This document shows positions 8,959-18,392 of a stretch of DNA of 64,000 nucleotides, piece by piece. Below the pieces are notes generated by a model. That model was not told the origin of the DNA. It was given only the letters and a program-made list of their open reading frames with translations, and made no database searches. Position 1 is the stretch's first letter. Each line of letters begins with the position of its first letter. A program made the translations under genes and the position numbers. Source of the stretch: an uncultured Lachnospiraceae bacterium (lineage in GTDB: Bacteria > Bacillota > Clostridia > Lachnospirales > Lachnospiraceae); NCBI GenBank assembly GCA_904395885.1, contig CAJFOF010000001.1, forward strand, positions 25,765 through 89,764. Direction: 5' to 3'.

Positions 8959-10257
8959 TTATGCGATCTCACCAGATCTGTCTTTCTTCACTTTGGAGGG
9001 TATCTTTCTCGGAACCGCTGTATCCCGGTAGACAATCTCCGGCTGGCCGGTTCCCTCGATCACCTCACGGGTAATCGTACAGATACCAATAGTATCATCC
9101 GATGGAATCTCATACATAATGTCCATCATCACTTTCTCAATGATCGCTCTCAGGCCCCGAGCGCCGGTTCTTCTCTCCACCGCCTGTTCTGCAATGGCTT
9201 CCAGAGCATCCGCCGTAAATTCCAGCTTCACGTCATCCAGCTCGAACAATTTTTCGTACTGCTTCGTAAGAGCGTTCTTTGGTTCTGTCAGGATTCTGAC
9301 CAGAGATGCTTTGTCCAGAAGCTGAAGAGATACCGTAACGGGCACACGGCCGATAAATTCCGGAATCAATCCGTATTTCACCAGATCCTGAGGCATCACC
9401 TGTCTCAGCAGATCGTCGATATCCCGCTCGTTCTTATCTATGATTTCTGCGTTAAATCCAATAGAACCAGCACTGAGACGACTCTCCACAATTCGCTCTA
9501 ACCCATCAAAAGCTCCGCCGCAGATGAACAGAATATTGGTTGTATCAATCTGCAGCAGTTCCTGGTGGGGATGTTTCCTGCCGCCCTGAGGCGGAACGCT
9601 GGCCACAGTTCCCTCAAGAATCTTCAGCAATGCCTGCTGAACGCCTTCTCCGGAAACATCTCTGGTGATAGACACATTTTCAGACTTCTTGGTGATTTTA
9701 TCAATCTCATCGATATAAATAATTCCATACTCGGCCTTGGCAATGTCATAATCCGCAGCCTGAATCAGCTTCAGGAGAATATTTTCCACATCTTCTCCCA
9801 CATAGCCGGCTTCTGTAAGAGCTGTGGCGTCTGCAATGGCAAAGGGAACTCCAAGAATCCTGGCCATAGTCTGAGCCAGATATGTCTTTCCGGAACCGGT
9901 TGGTCCCAGCATCAAAATATTGCTTTTCTGCACTTCCACATCCAGCTTTTTTCTGGAAGTGATTCTCTTATAATGGTTATAGACCGCTACGGAAAGAACC
10001 TTTTTCGCTTCATCCTGGCCAATGACATATTCATCCAGAAAAGCCTTCATTTCCTTCGGCTTATACAGGTTAATGTCACCAAAATCCATGGTCTCATCTC
10101 CCTGGTCGGCCAGCTCTTCCTCCAGAATTTCGCCGCACAGTTCAATACACTCGTCACAAATGTATACGTTATTCGATCCTGCGATCAGTTTTCTCACCTG
10201 ATCCTGGCTTTTCCCGCAAAAAGAGCAGCGAATCTTATCCTCTGGTCTAATTGGCAT
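8959..10257 (-). CDS. clpX: ATP-dependent Clp protease ATP-binding subunit ClpX
   Basis: A 432-residue AAA+ unfoldase that feeds substrates to ClpP. An N-terminal zinc-binding domain carries four cysteines (CSFCGK and CDECIELC, residues 11-39). Then come Walker A GPTGSGKT, Walker [11 protein letters not shown], and an IGF tripeptide in SIGFNAE, the loop that docks on ClpP. Length is normal. It starts 26 bp after clpP on the same strand and precedes lon, so the quality-control genes probably share a transcript. The ribosome site is modest (AGGTGGAGAT). Confidence 0.96.
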   Translation of the reverse strand: MPIRPEDKIRCSFCGKSQDQVRKLIAGSNNVYICDECIELCGEILEEELADQGDETMDFGDINLYKPKEMKAFLDEYVIGQDEAKKVLSVAVYNHYKRITSRKKLDVEVQKSNILMLGPTGSGKTYLAQTMARILGVPFAIADATALTEAGYVGEDVENILLKLIQAADYDIAKAEYGIIYIDEIDKITKKSENVSITRDVSGEGVQQALLKILEGTVASVPPQGGRKHPHQELLQIDTTNILFICGGAFDGLERIVESRLSAGSIGFNAEIIDKNERDIDDLLRQVMPQDLVKYGLIPEFIGRVPVTVSLQLLDKASLVRILTEPKNALTKQYEKLFELDDVKLEFTADALEAIAEQAVERRTGARGLRAIIEKVMMDIMYEIPSDDTIGICTITREVIEGTGQPEIVYRDTAVPRKIPSKVKKDRSGEIA

Positions 10258-10283
10258 ATCTCCACCTCATTTCGCTGAGCCAA

Positions 10284-10865
10284 TTAGTGATTGACAATTA
10301 CTGCATCCACCAGGCCGTATTCCTTTGCTTCCTGGGCTGTCATATAATTGTCTCTCTCCGTATCCCTCTCGATCACCTCGAGAGGCTGGCCGGTATTGGC
10401 TGCTAATATCTCGTTTAATTTTTTCTTGGTTTTTAAAATCTGATCTGCAACGATCTTAATATCCGTCGCCTGGCCCTGTGCTCCGCCGGAAGGCTGATGG
10501 ATCATCACCTCGGCATTGGGGAGGGCATATCTCTTTCCTTTGGCACCGCTGGACAGAAGGAATGCTCCCATACTGGCAGCCATACCGATACACACTGTCG
10601 AGACGTCGCACTTAATGTAATTCATAGTGTCATAGATCGCCATGCCGGCTGTGACAGAACCGCCGGGGCTGTTGATATACATATTGATATCTTTTCCGGG
10701 ATCCTCAGACTCCAAAAACAGGAGCTGTGCGACTACCAGGCTGGCCGTCACATCATTTACTTCTTCCCCCAGAAATACAATTCTCTCCTTCAAAAGACGA
10801 GAATATATATCGTAAGAGCGTTCTCCGCGGCTCGTAGATTCAATGACATAAGGTACTAAACTCAT
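10284..10865 (-). CDS. clpP: ATP-dependent Clp protease proteolytic subunit ClpP
   Basis: A 193-residue self-compartmentalising serine peptidase. The catalytic serine is in GMAASMGAF (about residue 97) and the histidine in MIHQPSGG (about 122), with the aspartate in the [10 protein letters not shown] region. Length matches the standard ClpP. AAAGGAGCAGG precedes the ATG. It lies between tig and clpX, the usual bacterial arrangement. No CIRCE element and no CtsR-like repeat is visible in the 120 bp before it. Confidence 0.96.
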   Translation of the reverse strand: MSLVPYVIESTSRGERSYDIYSRLLKERIVFLGEEVNDVTASLVVAQLLFLESEDPGKDINMYINSPGGSVTAGMAIYDTMNYIKCDVSTVCIGMAASMGAFLLSSGAKGKRYALPNAEVMIHQPSGGAQGQATDIKIVADQILKTKKKLNEILAANTGQPLEVIERDTERDNYMTAQEAKEYGLVDAVIVNH

Positions 10866-10902
10866 AAGTCCTGCTCCTTTCTTTGCATACTTCGTAATGA
10901 CA

Positions 10903-10954
10903 GAAGTTGCAGACAGCGGTCCTGCCTTTGCACAGCCCCCCTTTCTGCAACTTC
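10903..10954 (-). promoter_or_regulatory. Inverted repeat in the tig-clpP gap
   Basis: GAAGTTGCAG at 10903-10912 is complemented perfectly at 10945-10954, with a 32-base loop rich in C on the plus strand. It lies between the tig stop and clpP start. No U tract follows, so it looks more like a processing or attenuation structure than a full terminator. Confidence 0.35.
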
Positions 10955-10987
10955 AACCGTTTTCAGATTTACGAATGGCCGGAGGTT

Positions 10988-12274
10988 TTATACCAGCTTG
11001 GCTTCTGATACCAGGAGATCAACGGCTTCCTGCACCGCCAGGTCCTTCTTCATCTGTTCTTTTTCAAACTCGCCCATGTATTCTTTCAGCTTTTCTACTT
11101 CCATCTGATAGGAATCAGCCATCTTCTTCAGTTCTTCTTCCAGCTTTTCATCAGAAATCGTAATATTCTCAGCGGCAGCGACAGCCTCCAGCACCAATCT
11201 GGTCTGGATTCTTCTGATTGCCTGTGGCTTCATCTGCTCCTTCATCGTGTCAACTGTCTGGCCGGTATACTGAAGATACTGATCCAGAGATAAGCCCTGG
11301 CTCTGCATCCGACGTGCAGTGTCCTGAAGCATATTCATAACTTCATTGTCCACCATAGGATCCGGAATATCCATCTGGGCATTCTCCACAACTTTCTCAA
11401 CAACCCGGTTTTCGTTTTCCGTTGTCGCAGCTTTCTGCTTTCTATCTGCCAGCTTTGTGCGGATATCATTCTTGTACTCTTCCAGAGTTTCAAATTCAGA
11501 AACTTCGCTTGCAAACTCGTCGTTCAGTTCCGGAAGCTCTTTCTTCTTAATCTCTTTTACAGTTACTTTGAATGTGGCAGGCTTATTCACAAGCTCCTTT
11601 GCGTGGTACTCGCCGGGGAAGGTCACGTTCACTTCACACTCTTCTCCGATATTCTTACCAATCAACTGCTCTTCAAAGGTGTCGATAAAGGAATGGGATC
11701 CGATAGTAAGCGGATAATCGGTGCCCTTGCCGCCGTCAAAAGGCTTGCCGTCAACAAAGCCCTCGAAATCAATCACTGTCTGGTCGCCATCCTCTACAGG
11801 CCGATCCTCGATGGATACCAGTCTGGCATTCTGATCCTGGACTCTCTTTAACTCTGTCTCTACATCGCTGTCCGTTACTTCAGCGTCTGCTTTCTGAACT
11901 TCAACGCCCTTGTACTGTCCCAGAGTCACTTCCGGTCTGACAGCTACTGTAGCTGTATAGATAAAAGCTTTTCCTTTTTCAATCTGGGTAATATCGATCT
12001 CCGGTCTGGAAACGATCTCCAGCCCGCTTTCTTTCATAGCATCTCCATAGCTGGAATCAATGGCCTCATTCGCCGCATCCTCATAAAAAACGCCTGGGCC
12101 GTACATCTTCTCGATCATGGCCTGCGGAGCTTTTCCCTTGCGGAAGCCAGGAATGTTAAATCTGTTTTTATTCTTGTTATAAGCGGCCTTGATAGCCTCA
12201 TCGAACTGTTCAGCCGGTACTTCCACAGTCAGCTTCGCCATGTTCTTCTCTAACTTTTCTACTTGTAAACTCAT
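10988..12274 (-). CDS. tig: Trigger factor, ribosome-associated chaperone and prolyl isomerase
   Basis: A 428-residue chaperone that binds nascent chains at the ribosome exit tunnel. The ribosome-docking signature GFRKGKAP is in the N-terminal domain (about residues 43-50), followed by an FKBP-type PPIase domain (about 150-245, with DGDQTVIDFEGFVDG) and a helical C-terminal domain. The start at 12274 follows AGGAGGAA; an in-frame extension to 12337 includes that ribosome site and is rejected. It heads the tig-clpP-clpX-lon-engB group. Confidence 0.95.
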   Translation of the reverse strand: MSLQVEKLEKNMAKLTVEVPAEQFDEAIKAAYNKNKNRFNIPGFRKGKAPQAMIEKMYGPGVFYEDAANEAIDSSYGDAMKESGLEIVSRPEIDITQIEKGKAFIYTATVAVRPEVTLGQYKGVEVQKADAEVTDSDVETELKRVQDQNARLVSIEDRPVEDGDQTVIDFEGFVDGKPFDGGKGTDYPLTIGSHSFIDTFEEQLIGKNIGEECEVNVTFPGEYHAKELVNKPATFKVTVKEIKKKELPELNDEFASEVSEFETLEEYKNDIRTKLADRKQKAATTENENRVVEKVVENAQMDIPDPMVDNEVMNMLQDTARRMQSQGLSLDQYLQYTGQTVDTMKEQMKPQAIRRIQTRLVLEAVAAAENITISDEKLEEELKKMADSYQMEVEKLKEYMGEFEKEQMKKDLAVQEAVDLLVSEAKLV

Positions 12275-12343
12275 GATATGGGTTCCTCCTTGCATAATAT
12301 GTGAACCGCCATCTCTCCACAGGGCGTTACACTTCAAGGTACG

Positions 12344-12349
12344 ATTATA
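12344..12349 (-). promoter_or_regulatory. Possible -10 element upstream of tig
   Basis: A perfect TATAAT on the minus strand, preceded by TTGTGA, lies 70 bp before the trigger factor start. No good -35 sits 17 bp upstream, so this may be an extended -10 type promoter (TGTGATATAAT). Confidence 0.45.
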
Positions 12350-12392
12350 TCACAAGTATTTTATAAAAGCCAGCATTATTTTTGAGATTTTG

Positions 12393-13157
12393 CTATTCCT
12401 GAATCACAAAAGTCACCTGAATACTGGCCTGGATTTCCAGCTCACCTGCAGCCACATCCATTGTCTTATAGTTTGAACTGCCTGCGACTGGCTCCGCCTC
12501 CGCAACAGCGTAATCCGCTGCAATGTAGCGTGCAGACTGATTTTCTCTGTATTCCTCAATAGATGCCACCTGAAGGACCTGGAAATTACCGGCCTCTCCC
12601 ATAGCCTCTGCCTTCGCCTTGGCGCTCTCCACAGCCTTTTTCAGTGCCTCCTGATAGCTGTCGTCATAGGTACTGCACAGATACCGCACATAATCCACGG
12701 AATTCGCTCCGGCATCCACCGCGCCTGACAAAATTTCCCCTGTCTGCTCCATCGGGATCCCGGAAACGGTGATCTGAGTCGCCATTTCATAGCCGGTCAA
12801 AACCTGGCCCTCCGTCTCAGTCCAATTATATACCGGATTTAAAGAATAGCCGGACGTCTGAATAGAATTTTCCTCCAGCCCCTGACTCTCCAAATATTCC
12901 AGAACACGTTCCAGAGCGGCCTGATTTTCCTGCTGGCACACATTGGCCTCCTGCCCTTCTGTGCGAACTGTAAACATGACCTCCGCTATATCCGGCACCG
13001 CCATGACGGTTTCTGTGCTCTCCACTGTCACAGTATGTTCTTCCTGCCCTTGGCTGACCTCAATCGTGCTGGGGAACGAAACCGGGGTGGATGCCGCACA
13101 GCCTCCCATTAATACTGCCGCTCCGGTCAGACCTGCCACTAAGTATATCTTCTTCAT
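12393..13157 (-). CDS. SIMPL-domain (DUF541) lipoprotein
   Basis: A 254-residue secreted lipoprotein. The signal peptide ends in a lipobox (LMGGC, Cys near 19). The mature part reads as a SIMPL/DUF541 domain (family typified by E. coli YggE), with TVTVESTETVMAVPDIAEVMF at its start and Q-T-SGYSLNPVYNW in the middle. Family members are periplasmic or surface proteins linked to oxidative stress, but no reaction is established. It has its own promoter and is separated from tig by 118 bp. Confidence 0.85.
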   Translation of the reverse strand: MKKIYLVAGLTGAAVLMGGCAASTPVSFPSTIEVSQGQEEHTVTVESTETVMAVPDIAEVMFTVRTEGQEANVCQQENQAALERVLEYLESQGLEENSIQTSGYSLNPVYNWTETEGQVLTGYEMATQITVSGIPMEQTGEILSGAVDAGANSVDYVRYLCSTYDDSYQEALKKAVESAKAKAEAMGEAGNFQVLQVASIEEYRENQSARYIAADYAVAEAEPVAGSSNYKTMDVAAGELEIQASIQVTFVIQE

Positions 13158-13175
13158 AATAAACCTCCTCTTTAT

Positions 13176-13204
13176 ACTATATAGATTTTATCTTTGATTT
13201 CAAA
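13176..13204 (-). promoter_or_regulatory. Promoter of the SIMPL lipoprotein gene
   Basis: Minus strand TTTGAA (13204-13199), 17 bp, TATAGT (13181-13176), followed by AGAGGAGG and the ATG at 13157. The spacer lies within an inverted repeat (13181-13188 with 13202-13209), which could be an operator. Confidence 0.45.
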
Positions 13205-13299
13205 TCTATTATAAAAGCAGACCGGATTTTTTGCTTTGCTTTTCTCTTAATAAATACTTACAAATAATGCAGAATTTCGTCCCCAGCTTTCTCCGCCCG

Positions 13300-14163
13300 T
13301 CATGCCGTGCAGGCAGCATTTCCCCATTGGAGGAACGGACTAACCTTTTCTCGGTTAGATTTTAAAAATGAAATATGATATATGACATTTAGCTCAGGAT
13401 CGTTCATTGGGACAAGTTTTCGGTGTGTTCCGTCATTTCGTAAATCCAGCGATAATGTTGAAATAGTAGTCAAAAAATTAGTCGTTCGAATCATATGCTG
13501 TGTAATATTAAAATTATTTTTAATTAGAGTGATGGGCAATTTGTTTTCCAAAATAATTTTTTCTATTTGTATAAGGAAGTAACCGCCAATCTGCGGATAG
13601 AGCAAGGGCTGTGCAGGTATTTCACACATGGAGATACTCTCACATTCTGATAGCTTATTCTCTATAGGAACTGAAAGATACACTCGATCCGGCAGGAAAG
13701 AAACACTTTGGATATGAGTACCTTTTACGGGTGTTGGTGTAATAACCAAATCATAAACTCTTTCTGTAAGCAGTCTCTGGGCCTCATTTCCCACATATAA
13801 TTCATCTTTTATTTTAATCTCTGGATATGCCATAGAAAAGCGCGGAACACAAAACCAGCGAACACCAGGATCGCAAAACGCAATGGAAAGTGTTAAATGT
13901 TGCTGTGCAGCACTCAGAAGGTCGGCTTTCATTTGTTCTACATTCCGTAGAATCGTATTAGCATGAACCAAAGCAATCTCGCCGACCATATTTAAATGAA
14001 TCCGGTTTGGGCTTCTGTCAAATAACTCTACATTCAATTCTTCCTCAAACTTTTTAAGCATAGCGCTCATGGCCGGCTGAGATATATGTAGTATTTCAGC
14101 GGCTTTCGTAAGTGATCCTGTTTCTGCTATAAGTTTGAAATATTGAAGCTGCATAATATCCAT
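13300..14163 (-). CDS. LysR-family transcriptional regulator
   Basis: A 287-residue regulator. The N-terminal winged helix-turn-helix is clear (AEILHISQPAMSAMLKKFEE, about residues 19-38) and is followed by a linker helix and a substrate-binding domain typical of LysR proteins. It is divergent from the aldo-keto reductase gene, with a 211-bp gap holding a palindromic site at 14244-14263. By the usual LysR arrangement it probably regulates that reductase and itself. Its codon use is more AT-rich than its neighbours, suggesting possible acquisition. Confidence 0.85.
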   Translation of the reverse strand: MDIMQLQYFKLIAETGSLTKAAEILHISQPAMSAMLKKFEEELNVELFDRSPNRIHLNMVGEIALVHANTILRNVEQMKADLLSAAQQHLTLSIAFCDPGVRWFCVPRFSMAYPEIKIKDELYVGNEAQRLLTERVYDLVITPTPVKGTHIQSVSFLPDRVYLSVPIENKLSECESISMCEIPAQPLLYPQIGGYFLIQIEKIILENKLPITLIKNNFNITQHMIRTTNFLTTISTLSLDLRNDGTHRKLVPMNDPELNVIYHISFLKSNREKVSPFLQWGNAACTA

Positions 14164-14243
14164 CAGTTATCCCTCACATTCTTAGCATAATTATTTATTT
14201 ATGCACCATAAAAATTATGTAGTGTACATCTCTCAAATCATCT

Positions 14244-14263
14244 TTTACAATAAGTATTGTAAA
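14244..14263. promoter_or_regulatory. Palindromic operator in the LysR/aldo-keto reductase gap
   Basis: TTTACAATA-AG-TATTGTAAA is a perfect 9-bp dyad with a 2-bp centre, containing a T-N11-A core as expected for LysR sites. It lies between divergent LysR and aldo-keto reductase genes, 110 bp upstream of the reductase start. Confidence 0.6.
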
Positions 14264-14356
14264 GAGGTTCTCATATTCACTCACATTATAGCATAATCAA
14301 ATATTTTCTGTAAGCAGAACAATGTTTATGAGCAAAACCTCGTATCAAATCTATGA

Positions 14357-15226
<870 letters not shown>

Positions 15227-15467
15227 CCGCATTTCTGTCAGGAGTTGGGTTGGTCCATTCCAAACGTCAAGAGCGATAAACAGTATGTGCCGTATCTCCT
15301 ATGACCAGGTATTCCGCTTCAGGGATACGACACTACCTGTACTAAATGAAAAATAGAAGGAGTGGCTTCTTTGGATATAAAGAAAACTCCAGAACATCCA
15401 TATACAAGCATACTCAGACAAGGAGAAACGGATTCTTACTTAAATCTAAAAATTTTTTCTCTGCTAT
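15227..15467. other. Intergenic stretch between aldo-keto reductase and the tmRNA region
   Basis: I see no supported gene in these 240 bases. A short open frame (TTG or ATG starts near 15346-15370, with GAAGGAG upstream) runs into the hairpin at 15468-15504 and resembles nothing I recognise. It could be the decayed start of a former gene. Confidence 0.4.
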
Positions 15468-15504
15468 GCAGGGCCTTTTATTATGTCACAGTAAAAGGCC
15501 CTGC
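15468..15504 (-). terminator. Hairpin downstream of tmRNA
   Basis: A 13-bp perfect stem (15468-15480 with 15492-15504) and an 11-base loop. It lies 42 bases past the tmRNA 3' end. On the minus strand the stem is followed after about 13 bases by an A6T5 run, not an immediate U tract, so termination strength is uncertain. Confidence 0.5.
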
Positions 15505-15545
15505 AACTATACGTTTTCCGCATATCTGCAAGGCCTTTTAAAAAG

Positions 15546-15886
15546 TGGACCTGAGGGGAATCGAACCCCTGTCCGAAAATCAATTCCCTGTTCTTCTACT
15601 ATCATAGTCTGCTATTTATCATTCCCTCTGCCATCCGAAAACAGACATCCTGATGGGTTCAGTAGCTTCATAATTACGCCCGCAGGTTCAAAGCTTTGCC
15701 TGTGTCGTTTCCCGCATCGTCGATGCCAGATTCTCTATGTGCGGGTGCACAGAGGCTGACAGTCGCTGCAATTAAGCAGCGTATGCTAAATTATCTTCAG
15801 CGTTTATATTTAGGTTTGCCATTTAACCCATTGCATGGGGATAGCTTCACCAGCTTCATGATCCCCGTCGAAACCAGTACAAGCCC
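15546..15886 (-). ncRNA. ssrA: Transfer-messenger RNA
   Basis: About 341 nt. The 3' end carries a T arm (GGTTCGATTCC) and the acceptor strand CAGGTCC plus discriminator A; the 5' end GGGCTTG pairs with it using G-U pairs. GGTTTCGACGGGG follows the 5' end as in other tmRNAs. CCA is not encoded. The tag frame lies at 15819-15772: resume codon GCA and the peptide ANLNINAEDNLAYAA, then TAA. The hydrophobic LAYAA end is the expected ClpXP degradation signal; clpX and clpP are 5 kb away. Confidence 0.95.
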
Positions 15887-16014
15887 TTACTGGCCCTCTC
15901 TACGAGGCAGAACTATCGTAACATACTACCCTTTCCTTGTCAAGCTCTGAAAAGATCTTGTTTCCGGCATCAATGGCAGATTGCTGAGTCTGTTCACCTC
16001 AGGAAGCAAGGGTG

Positions 16015-16055
16015 CTGCGGCGGAAAAGGAAAAGCTGTTTCGCGATCCGCCGCAG
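16015..16055. repeat. GC-rich inverted repeat after the cytidylate kinase-like gene
   Basis: CTGCGGCGGA at 16015-16024 and its exact complement at 16046-16055, with a 21-base loop. It lies about 60 bp past the stop of the kinase gene on the minus strand. No T run follows, so its role as a terminator is only possible. Confidence 0.4.
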
Positions 16056-16112
16056 GTGAAAAGTCCCGCAATGCAGAATTCTTTTTTCTTGTCAGTGTGC
16101 AGAGCCAACACA

Positions 16113-16751
16113 CTACAGTAATTTCTTTAATTTAAGGTAATTTTTGATCAGGATGGCCATTTCATCAAAATTAATGCGGCTGGCATTAATCGGCAAATCA
16201 TAGTTGTTCATATCCATCCAGTCTTTGCCTGTGTAGTAACGATAGTAATCTTTTCTTTCCTTATCGATCCTTTTAATCCGGCGCACAGCCTCTTTCTCAT
16301 CTATTTTATCCACATCCATAGCTCTCTGTACACGGGTCGGGAAATCAGCATACACAAAGATACGGACCAGACAGTCCAGCCCCGCTTCCTCCAGCACGTA
16401 ATCCGCACATCTTCCGGCAAAAATACATGACTCCTCCGCCGCCAACCGACGAATTACAGATGCCTGGAACCGGAACAGATTATCCGGGGAAGTCAGATTG
16501 TCGCCTGTAGACGGCTCTCCCAATTCCGGTTTCCTGTCGCTCACGATTCGATACAACAAGTTGTTTCCCGCTTTTTCATCAGCCAGCCGAAAATATTTTT
16601 CACCAATCGCACTCTCCTCTGAAGTCATCTTCAGAATCTCTTCGTCGTAAAAATGAACGCCAAGCTCTTCCGCCAGCTTCTTGCCTACTAATCGGCCTCC
16701 GCTGCCGTACTGTCTCCCTATTGTAATGACAAAATGTTTCTTTTCTTCCAT
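16113..16751 (-). CDS. Cytidylate kinase-like family protein
   Basis: A 212-residue P-loop nucleotide kinase. The ATP site is in ITIGRQYGSGGRLVGKKLAE (residues 10-29), where the loop is GRQYGSGG, typical of the cytidylate-kinase-like family and not of housekeeping Cmk. Further motifs are CIFAGRCADYVL and RVQRAMDVDKIDEKEAVRRI (lid region with arginines). The substrate is unknown. GAGGAGGGG precedes the ATG. It stands alone between tmRNA and a foldback repeat. Confidence 0.8.
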   Translation of the reverse strand: MEEKKHFVITIGRQYGSGGRLVGKKLAEELGVHFYDEEILKMTSEESAIGEKYFRLADEKAGNNLLYRIVSDRKPELGEPSTGDNLTSPDNLFRFQASVIRRLAAEESCIFAGRCADYVLEEAGLDCLVRIFVYADFPTRVQRAMDVDKIDEKEAVRRIKRIDKERKDYYRYYTGKDWMDMNNYDLPINASRINFDEMAILIKNYLKLKKLL

Positions 16752-16820
16752 AAGTCTGCCCCTCCTCTCCGGTTTATCCTTCTATAAACCACGTTGTGGT
16801 TATATGCCATACTTCATTCT

Positions 16821-16952
16821 ATGAGCAGTGCACTCGATTCCGCTTCGCTTCATCTCGCTTGCGGGCTTCGCCCTATGTCAACTGATAAACAGCTCGCTGC
16901 TTCTGCGTAAACGCCGCGCAGCACGCCGCTTATCAGTTGACGCACTGCTCAT
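16821..16952. repeat. 132-bp foldback element with two nested inverted repeats
   Basis: The outer arms ATGAGCAGTGC (16821-16831) and GCACTGCTCAT (16942-16952) are perfect complements. The inner arms GTCAACTGATAA (16877-16888) and TTATCAGTTGAC (16930-16941) abut the outer right arm. The centre is GC-rich and the flanks AT-rich. No protein is encoded. Nested arms in a non-coding gap look like a small non-autonomous (MITE-like) or dispersed repeat, but I see no other copy in this window. Confidence 0.55.
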
Positions 16953-17089
16953 TGCTTTCGCAAATATTATACCATATTCCGCCAAAATTAAAAAGGTGTT
17001 TTCCACTTTGTCGCCCGTTTGCATTAGTCATTTATGGATAATATGCAAATCCATTTTCTCACTGTTTAATAAAAGCAGAGGTGATAATA

Positions 17090-17326
17090 ATGGTGACATA
17101 TGACAGGCTCTGGGAGACAATGAAGAAAAAAAATATCACCCAGTATCGTCTAATCAAATACTATGGCATCAGTGCCGGCCAAATTGGCCGCCTGAAAAAA
17201 AATATGTATGTTTCGACCCATACGCTGGACGTCCTCTGCAATATCCTTAGGTGTCCTATTGAGGACATTATGGAAGTCCAGATGGATCCTATCGATTATG
17301 AACAAAAAGAGGAATCAGAATCTTAA
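17090..17326 (+). CDS. Small Cro/CI-type helix-turn-helix protein
   Basis: A 78-residue XRE-family DNA-binding protein with no other domain. The helix-turn-helix reads MKKKNITQYRLIKYYGISAG followed by QIGRLKKN (about residues 10-37), then the family helix STHTLDVLCNILRCPIEDIM. The ATG at 17090 has AGAGGTGATAATA before it; an ATG three codons earlier overlaps this site. It has no evident partner toxin and its target is unknown. It ends 5 bp before the convergent azlD. Confidence 0.8.
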   Translation: MVTYDRLWETMKKKNITQYRLIKYYGISAGQIGRLKKNMYVSTHTLDVLCNILRCPIEDIMEVQMDPIDYEQKEESES

Positions 17327-17331
17327 CTGTC

Positions 17332-17649
17332 CTACACTCCGCCCAACTGGGCCAGAAGCACTGCAGCGGCCGCCCCAAGGGCGACTGTCAGCAGACCTTT
17401 GTTCCAGTAAGCCAGCGCCAGAGCAGCCGCACAGCCGGCCGCTGCGCTGGCCACTGATCCGGTAGAGTAGAAAATCGCTGGAAATGTCATAGCGGAAAGT
17501 ACTGCGTAGGGCACGTAGCTTAAAAAAGAACGAACGAAGCGGTTCGTTATTTTTTTGCGAAAAACTGCCATGGGAATCACTCTGATCAAATACGTCATCC
17601 CCGCCATGATCCCCATCCCAATCAGCAGATACTGCCAGTCTGTCCTCAT
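17332..17649 (-). CDS. azlD: AzlD-type branched-chain amino acid transport subunit
   Basis: A 105-residue, four-helix membrane protein of the AzlD family (opening helix YLLIGMGIMAGMTYLIRVIP, then SYVPYAVLSAMTFPAIFYST). With AzlC it forms an exporter of branched-chain amino acids or analogues. The ATG overlaps the azlC stop (ATGA), showing translational coupling. It is the last gene of the minus-strand group that begins with eda. Confidence 0.88.
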   Translation of the reverse strand: MRTDWQYLLIGMGIMAGMTYLIRVIPMAVFRKKITNRFVRSFLSYVPYAVLSAMTFPAIFYSTGSVASAAAGCAAALALAYWNKGLLTVALGAAAAVLLAQLGGV

Positions 17650-18392
17650 ATCTCCCTTTCCTCCTCTTCCGTCTCTGAATCTTCTGTCTTCTCATCCTGT
17701 ATCGGAAAAAGAACGGCCGCTGCCCCGCTGGCGATAACCGTTATCACAATGATACTCCATCCACCGGACAAAAATTCCAGAGCTGGCGTGTAATAGCATA
17801 TCATGCTGAGGATTACTGCCAGAACTGCGGTAAACAGGACCGGTTTGGATTCTTTTGCTGCGGGAACCACTACAGCAATGAACATTCCGTAAAGGGCAAT
17901 CCCAAATGCATTGGAAATGCTGGCCGGAAGCAGATTGGTCAGAGCACCTCCCACAAAGGTGCCTCCTACCCATCCCAGGATGGGCACGCAAATCAGCCCT
18001 GCCATATATGCCGCAGACAAGGCTTTGGGGTGTTTCATCGCAACAGCAAAAATTTCATCGGTGATTCCAAAGGCCACTCCAAGCCTTTGGCCCAATGTCA
18101 TCTTTTCCTCCACTTTCTGGGACATGGACAGGGACATTAAAAAATACCGTATATTGATGACCAGCATCGTGATTGCCAGCTCCAGCCAGGTTCCTCCTGC
18201 CAAAATCAGGTTGGTTCCGGCAAACTGCCCGGCGCTGGTAAGATTGGTAAGCGAAATCATAACGGCTGCCGGAAGGGGCAGGCCAGACAGCACTGCGGTC
18301 ATCCCGTAAGCCATGGACACAGAAAAATATCCCAGGCAAATAGGAATCCCATCCTGAACCCCTTCCCTCAGCTCACTGGCATCTACCTTCAT
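17646..18392 (-). CDS. azlC: AzlC-type branched-chain amino acid permease
   Basis: A 248-residue membrane protein with about six or seven hydrophobic helices. Family hallmarks include GIPICLGYFSVSMAYGM near residue 15 and the SLTNLTSAGQFAG segment. It works with AzlD in branched-chain amino acid export. I chose the ATG at 18392, which overlaps the stop of the upstream sugar kinase as TAATG; longer in-frame starts lie inside the kinase gene. Coupling to a KDG kinase is unusual and suggests expression together with hexuronate catabolism. Confidence 0.88.
   Translation of the reverse strand: MKVDASELREGVQDGIPICLGYFSVSMAYGMTAVLSGLPLPAAVMISLTNLTSAGQFAGTNLILAGGTWLELAITMLVINIRYFLMSLSMSQKVEEKMTLGQRLGVAFGITDEIFAVAMKHPKALSAAYMAGLICVPILGWVGGTFVGGALTNLLPASISNAFGIALYGMFIAVVVPAAKESKPVLFTAVLAVILSMICYYTPALEFLSGGWSIIVITVIASGAAAVLFPIQDEKTEDSETEEEEREI

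Noticed and set aside
10866-10987. A search for CIRCE or CtsR operators before clpP.
   Set aside because: Neither the CIRCE dyad nor a CtsR heptad repeat is visible; only an unrelated inverted repeat is present.
15346-15759. A 137-codon open frame crossing the tmRNA hairpin and 3' region.
   Set aside because: The region is explained by tmRNA on the other strand and its downstream hairpin.
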